Below are positions 5,426 to 8,666 of a stretch of DNA of 8,666 nt, piece by piece. Position 1 is the stretch's first letter, and the number at the start of each line of letters is the position of its first letter. Below the pieces are notes generated by a model. It saw only the letters and a program-made list of their open reading frames with translations, had not been told where the DNA came from and made no database searches. Location: the NCBI GenBank assembly GCA_028287225.1, contig JAQBPZ010000008.1:1-8666 (forward strand), written 5' to 3'. The position numbers and the translations under genes were made by a program. The DNA comes from Gemmatimonadota bacterium. Its GTDB lineage: Bacteria > Gemmatimonadota > Gemmatimonadetes > Gemmatimonadales > Gemmatimonadaceae.

Positions 5426-6069
5426 CACCGCTTGAGCGTCCGCGCGCGGCCCGCGAGGAACGGGTTCGACTCGAGCTCCTCGCCGATGGACGTGGCGGGC
5501 CCGTGCCCCGGATACACCAGTGTCTCCTCCGGCAGCGTCGCGAACCGCGCCAGCGAGGCGTCCATGTGGAACGGATTGCAGAACGGCAGGTCCGTGCGCC
5601 CGATGGACCCGGCGAACAGCAGGTCGCCCGAGAGCGCCACGCCATGGCCGTTGAAGGTCACGTGACCCGGCGCATGCCCCGGCACGTGCATCACGGTGAA
5701 CTCGAGACCGCCGCACCGGAGCACCTGACCGTCCGCCAGCTCGGCGTCCGGATCGTCCGGCTGCTCGAAGGGAATGCCGAAGACGTCAGCCGACTGCGCG
5801 GCGAGGGTGCGATAGAGGGGGAGGTCCAGCGGGTGCAGGTGCACCGGCACGTCGAAATGGCGCCGTACCTCGGCGATCCCGCCGATGTGGTCCACGTGCG
5901 CATGCGACAGCCAGATGGCGGAGAGGCGGGTGCCCGACGACCTGAGCATCTCGACGAGGACCTCGCCATCGGCGCCCGGATCCACGAGCACGCTCTCGTT
6001 GGCGCCCTCGTCGACGACGAGATAGCAGTTCTCCTGAAGCGCGCCGACGGTGCGGACGTCGATCTTCAT
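5425..6069 (-). CDS. Metallo-beta-lactamase-fold hydrolase, glyoxalase II-like
   Basis: This cytosolic protein of 214 residues carries the full two-metal site of the fold: H56-A-H58-V-D60-H61, H132 in VPGHAPGH, D149 in SGDLLFAGSIGRTD and H189 in YPGHGP. The order and the motif GDLLFAGSIGRTDLP are characteristic of the short glyoxalase II-like (YcbL-type) subgroup, which hydrolyses thioesters such as S-lactoylglutathione in vitro, though the true substrate of most members is unknown. The ATG at 6069 is preceded by AGGAGG, one of the best ribosome binding sites in the window, which overlaps the trxB stop (TGAGGAGG). It lies 10 nt behind trxB and ends in a TGATG overlap with the DUF4149 gene. 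The neighbourhood suggests thiol or thioester chemistry linked to the thioredoxin system; this is inference. Confidence 0.93.
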   Translation of the reverse strand: MKIDVRTVGALQENCYLVVDEGANESVLVDPGADGEVLVEMLRSSGTRLSAIWLSHAHVDHIGGIAEVRRHFDVPVHLHPLDLPLYRTLAAQSADVFGIPFEQPDDPDAELADGQVLRCGGLEFTVMHVPGHAPGHVTFNGHGVALSGDLLFAGSIGRTDLPFCNPFHMDASLARFATLPEETLVYPGHGPATSIGEELESNPFLAGRARTLKR

Positions 6070-6079
6070 GGCCGCCTCC

Positions 6080-7096
6080 TCATGCCACGGTGGGCGGCGC
6101 GGTCTCCGCCGTCTCCACGACCGGCGATTCGCCGATGCCATTGTGCGCGAGGTACCGCTCCGCCTCGAGCGCCGCCATGCACCCGGTGCCCGCCGAGGTG
6201 ATGGCCTGGCGGTAGTAGTCGTCGATCACGTCGCCGGCGGCGAACACGCCCGGCACCGCCGTCGCCGTGCGCCCCGACGTCACCACGAGGTAGCCCTGCG
6301 GCGTCGTCTCCAGCTGGCCCTTCAGGAATCCGGTGTTGGGATGGTGGCCGATGGCGACGAACAGGCCGCCGACCTCCACCTCGCGCTCCTCACCGGTGTT
6401 GGTGTCCGCGAGGCGGAGTCCGGTGATCTCGCCGTCCCCGAGCACGTCGGTGACGCGGGTGTTCCAGAGCACGCGCACCTTGGGATGCCGCAGCACCCGG
6501 CTCGCCATCGCCTTGGAGGCGCGGAAGGAGTCGCGGCGGTGGATGATCAGCACCTCGCTCGCGAACTTCGTGAGGTAGAGGGCTTCCTCCATGGCCGTAT
6601 CGCCGCCGCCGACCACGGCGAGCACGCGGTTGCGGTAGAAGGGCAGCGCGCCATCACAGACCGCGCAGGCCGAAACGCCGCCGCCGGTGGTCGCGAGGCG
6701 CAGCTCGTTCTCCAGGCCGATCCACTTCGCGCTCGCCCCGGTGGCGATGATCACCGCATGCGCCAGCACCGGCGCGCCGTAGCTCGGCGTGAGGCGCACG
6801 GGCGCCACGCCGAGATCCGCCTCCACCACGAGCTCCGTGACGACGCGCACGCCGTAGCGCAGCGCCTGCTCCTTCATGCGCTCCATGAGCGCCGGCCCGC
6901 TGATCGGCTCCGGAAATCCGGGAAAGTTCTCGATGTCGGTGGTCAGCATCAGCTGTCCGCCGGGGAGATCGGTGCCCACGGTCTCGCCCTCGAACACCAG
7001 CGGGTCCAGGCTGGCGCGCGCGGCGTAGATGGCGGCCGTCCAGGCGGCGGGACCGGAGCCGATGATCACGAGGTTCTCGATCTGTGGAGCGGGCAT
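6080..7096 (-). CDS. trxB: Thioredoxin-disulfide reductase
   Basis: This FAD enzyme transfers electrons from NADPH to thioredoxin. The 338-residue protein has the FAD motif GSGPAA at 13-18, GGQLMLTTDIENFPGF at about 47-61, the redox-active pair C144-A-V-C147-D, the NADPH site GGGDTAMEEA at 163-172 with HRR at 186-188 (binding the NADPH phosphate), and the second FAD motif GVFAAGD followed by the TrxB-like ITSAGTGCMAALEAERYL. The CAVCDGALPFY active site is a mild variant of CATCDGFF. The start could be the GTG at 7099, but the ATG at 7096 leads directly into the family sequence. No strong ribosome binding site is visible. It heads the packed four-gene unit that ends in the AhpD-like selenoprotein, for which it may provide electrons via thioredoxin. 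Confidence 0.95.
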   Translation of the reverse strand: MPAPQIENLVIIGSGPAAWTAAIYAARASLDPLVFEGETVGTDLPGGQLMLTTDIENFPGFPEPISGPALMERMKEQALRYGVRVVTELVVEADLGVAPVRLTPSYGAPVLAHAVIIATGASAKWIGLENELRLATTGGGVSACAVCDGALPFYRNRVLAVVGGGDTAMEEALYLTKFASEVLIIHRRDSFRASKAMASRVLRHPKVRVLWNTRVTDVLGDGEITGLRLADTNTGEEREVEVGGLFVAIGHHPNTGFLKGQLETTPQGYLVVTSGRTATAVPGVFAAGDVIDDYYRQAITSAGTGCMAALEAERYLAHNGIGESPVVETAETAPPTVA

Positions 7097-7150
7097 CACG
7101 GCAGTGGCGAGGGAGCGGTGGTCGAGGGAGCGGGTGCTGCAACGCGTTTG

Positions 7151-7156
7151 AATCTA
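7151..7156 (-). promoter_or_regulatory. Possible -10 box upstream of trxB
   Basis: TAGATT reads on the minus strand about 55 nt before the trxB ATG, inside the octamer GCTAGATT that also precedes the Rrf2 gene. It would give a leader of roughly 45-50 nt. A -35 box is not evident. This is the only AT-richer patch in the spacer. Confidence 0.3.
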
Positions 7157-7231
7157 GCGAATCGTGCCGCCCGGATGGCCGGCGCGGGGCGGCGACGGAG
7201 GGAATCCGTGCGCCGGGAGGGGGAGTTCCGC

Positions 7232-7250
7232 GGGCGGGTGGTGCCCGCCC
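7232..7250 (-). terminator. GC-rich hairpin at the end of the cysteine-cluster gene
   Basis: GGGCGGG pairs with CCCGCCC around a 5-nt loop, starting 1 nt after the stop of the gene at 7252-8004. There is no T run on either strand, so it may be a terminator lacking U or an RNA-stabilising end. It separates that gene from trxB. Confidence 0.5.
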
Positions 7251-7251
7251 C

Positions 7252-8004
7252 TCACACCCCGAGCTCGATCCGGCGCAGCGCTCCGTGACACTGCGAGACC
7301 GTGCCCACCAGGAAGGCGGCCGGACCGAGCGTCCCCCGTGCCGCGATCGCCCGGTCGGCGTCCAGGATGTCGCCGACGTCGAGCATGCCCACCCCGTAGG
7401 CACGGTGGAGGCATCGGAACAGGTACGGGCCCTCCATCGGGCGCCCGGCGGCGACTTCGGCCTGCACGAACTCGCGCACCGCCACCGGCATGCTCCAGTC
7501 GCGCGGGCCGCGCGTGTGCGGGCAGCGCTCGGGCTCGATGCAGTTGATCGGGCAGATCCAGTCGGCGAAGCTCACGTAATGCGTCCCGTCGTCGCCCGGG
7601 CGCTCCCAGCGTACGGCCGGTGGCTGCACGAGGGGCTCGATCGCGACGGCGCGCAGGGGCCACCGCTCCCGCGCGCGGTCCATGAGCCAGTCGGCCATCA
7701 GGTGGGGCATGAGCGGCGACGGGACGATCGCGTCGTCGAGCGCTCCCGCGTCCTCGTTCGCAGCGGCGCCAAGATATCCGGCGAAGAATGCCCTCCACTC
7801 CGCGACCACGATCTCGAGCGAGGAGGGGCGCTCCGCCGGGGCGAGCCGGCTGACGGCGCACGCCGGGTCGCGATCGACGACGAGCAGCCGCCGCCAGGCG
7901 AGCGCGCCGGCCCGCTCCGCGCGCGCGAGCTGCCGTACGTAGTAGCCCCCGTAGCATCCGCCACCCACCACGATGATGGTGCCGAAGCGCTGCGTCTCGC
8001 GCAC
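7252..8004 (-). CDS. Uncharacterised Rossmann-like protein with cysteine cluster
   Basis: I do not recognise a named family. Counted from GTG 8004 the protein has 250 residues. The N-terminus FGTIIVVGGGCYGGYYVRQL (7-26) is a beta-strand plus glycine-rich loop typical of dinucleotide binding, and LLVVDRDP (40-47) looks like the second strand ending in an acidic residue, as in NAD- or FAD-binding Rossmann folds. A cluster C151-P-I-N-C155-x5-C161-P-H163, with further C198, C239 and H240, could hold a metal or an Fe-S centre. The end is GMLDVGDILDADR and a short tail. The frame is open to GTG 8070; GTG 8049 is another choice, but 8004 avoids overlap with the SDR gene and gives a compact N-terminus. 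No ATG start exists. It follows the SDR gene by 22 nt and is probably cotranscribed with it. Confidence 0.75.
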   Translation of the reverse strand: MRETQRFGTIIVVGGGCYGGYYVRQLARAERAGALAWRRLLVVDRDPACAVSRLAPAERPSSLEIVVAEWRAFFAGYLGAAANEDAGALDDAIVPSPLMPHLMADWLMDRARERWPLRAVAIEPLVQPPAVRWERPGDDGTHYVSFADWICPINCIEPERCPHTRGPRDWSMPVAVREFVQAEVAAGRPMEGPYLFRCLHRAYGVGMLDVGDILDADRAIAARGTLGPAAFLVGTVSQCHGALRRIELGV

Positions 8005-8026
8005 GACGCGCGGCGTGCCGGGCAGG

Positions 8027-8666
8027 TCAGGTGCGGACGTGTCGGCCACCGTCGACCATGAGCACTGCACCCGTCACGAACTCGGCGTCCACCAGGTACA
8101 GCACGGCCTGCGCGACGTCCTCGGGGGTCCCGATGCGCTGGAGCGGGGTAGTGGCGCGGAGCCGTTCGGCGTCGGCGTCGCTCCAGCCCTCGGGCAGCAG
8201 CACCACGCCGGGCGCCACGGCGTTCACGCGGATGTCCGGCGCGAGCGCGTGCGCGAGCCCGCGCGTCATCTGCACGATGGCGGCCTTCGTCATGGCGTGC
8301 GGGACGTAGGCGGGCCAGGTCTCGAAGGCGGCGAGATCCGCGATGTTCACGATGCATCCGCGCGCGGCGCGCAGCGCGGGCGCGGCGCGCTGCGCGAGGA
8401 AGAAGGGGGCGCGCACGTTCAGCGCGTGCATCGCGTCCCAGTCCTCGGGCGTCGTCTCGCCGATGGGCGTCCGAAGCATCACCGCGGCGGAGTTGACGAG
8501 CACCGAGAGCGTGCCATGCGCCGCGACGACTGCATCCACGAGCCGCTCGGCCGCCGGCGCCTGCTCCAGGTCCGCGTGCATCATGGACGCGCGGCCGCCG
8601 GCGTCGACGATGGCCGCGGCCGTCTCGCGGGCGCCCTCCGCGGAGCCGTTGTAGTGCACCACGACG
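8027..8666 (-). CDS. SDR-family oxidoreductase, pteridine-reductase-like (N-terminus cut by window edge)
   Basis: About 213 residues are present. The first visible residues VVVHYNGS are the end of the second beta strand of an SDR, so the glycine motif TGxxxGxG lies beyond the right edge. LVNSAA, LNVRAPFFLAQ, IRVNAVAPG and the C-terminal VTGAVLMVDGG are standard SDR blocks. In the active region IVNIADL...YVPHAMTKAA, the usual serine position is Asp (codon 8336-8338) and the position four before the Lys is His (8297-8299) where Tyr is expected. Asp at that site plus APGVVLLPEG resembles pteridine reductases (PTR1/FolM type), which use Asp-Tyr-Lys; the His is unusual. The substrate may be a pterin, or the protein may have another or no redox activity. 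The gene directly precedes the cysteine-cluster gene. Confidence 0.9.
   Translation of the reverse strand, partial: VVVHYNGSAEGARETAAAIVDAGGRASMMHADLEQAPAAERLVDAVVAAHGTLSVLVNSAAVMLRTPIGETTPEDWDAMHALNVRAPFFLAQRAAPALRAARGCIVNIADLAAFETWPAYVPHAMTKAAIVQMTRGLAHALAPDIRVNAVAPGVVLLPEGWSDADAERLRATTPLQRIGTPEDVAQAVLYLVDAEFVTGAVLMVDGGRHVRT

Noticed and set aside
7232..7254. TGA at 7252-7254 followed by a hairpin as a second selenocysteine site
   Set aside because: The hairpin loop is only about 8-9 nt after the TGA, too close for a SECIS, and the readthrough sequence is Arg/Pro-rich without family character. It is a normal stop with a hairpin.

Overview
The window is a GC-rich bacterial chromosome segment in which every protein gene I can support lies on the minus strand; the only plus-strand gene is a tRNA-Leu. 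The high GC content, GTG starts and gene types point to a soil- or water-type bacterium. Gemmatimonadota is my best guess, from overall impression only; nothing here proves the phylum.

Layout, left to right. 1-517: start of a secreted stalk-domain protein, probably a cell-wall amidase, cut by the window edge and overlapping smpB. 514-984: smpB. 985-1163: divergent spacer with promoters for smpB and the tRNA. 1164-1247: tRNA-Leu(CAG), followed by a strong hairpin terminator and a repeat-rich spacer. 1460-2011: unknown helical protein. 2025-2519: Rrf2-family Fe-S regulator with a GTG start. 2520-2748: spacer built of direct and inverted repeats. 2749-4176: aspartate ammonia-lyase. 4177-4418: third spacer with inverted repeats. 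4419-7096: four-gene redox cluster, read in the order thioredoxin reductase, metallo-beta-lactamase-fold hydrolase, DUF4149 membrane protein, AhpD-like protein. 7252-8004: unknown Rossmann-like protein with a cysteine cluster. 8027-8666: short-chain dehydrogenase, pteridine-reductase-like, cut by the right edge.

The most notable item is the AhpD/carboxymuconolactone-decarboxylase-family gene at 4419-4952. It looks split by a stop, but the TGA at 4701-4703 is in frame and falls exactly where the second cysteine of the family's CxxCxxxH redox motif belongs, giving C-D-Y-U-L-A-S-H. Directly after it in the message is a hairpin of 7 + 4 base pairs whose three-base loop (GUC) begins 20 nt after the UGA, which is the geometry of a bacterial SECIS element. 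The two halves together give a normal 177-residue protein, and the second half has no convincing start of its own. TGA serves as an ordinary stop in most neighbouring genes, so this would be local recoding, not a changed code. I read it as a selenoprotein. It closes a tightly packed unit (10-nt gap, TGATG overlap, ATGA overlap) that begins with thioredoxin reductase, a plausible electron source for a CxxU peroxidase-like enzyme.

Secondary points: each of three spacers carries its own set of short words repeated in both orientations; the SDR has Asp and His where classical SDRs have catalytic Ser and Tyr; and the Rrf2 gene may be read from a leaderless transcript.
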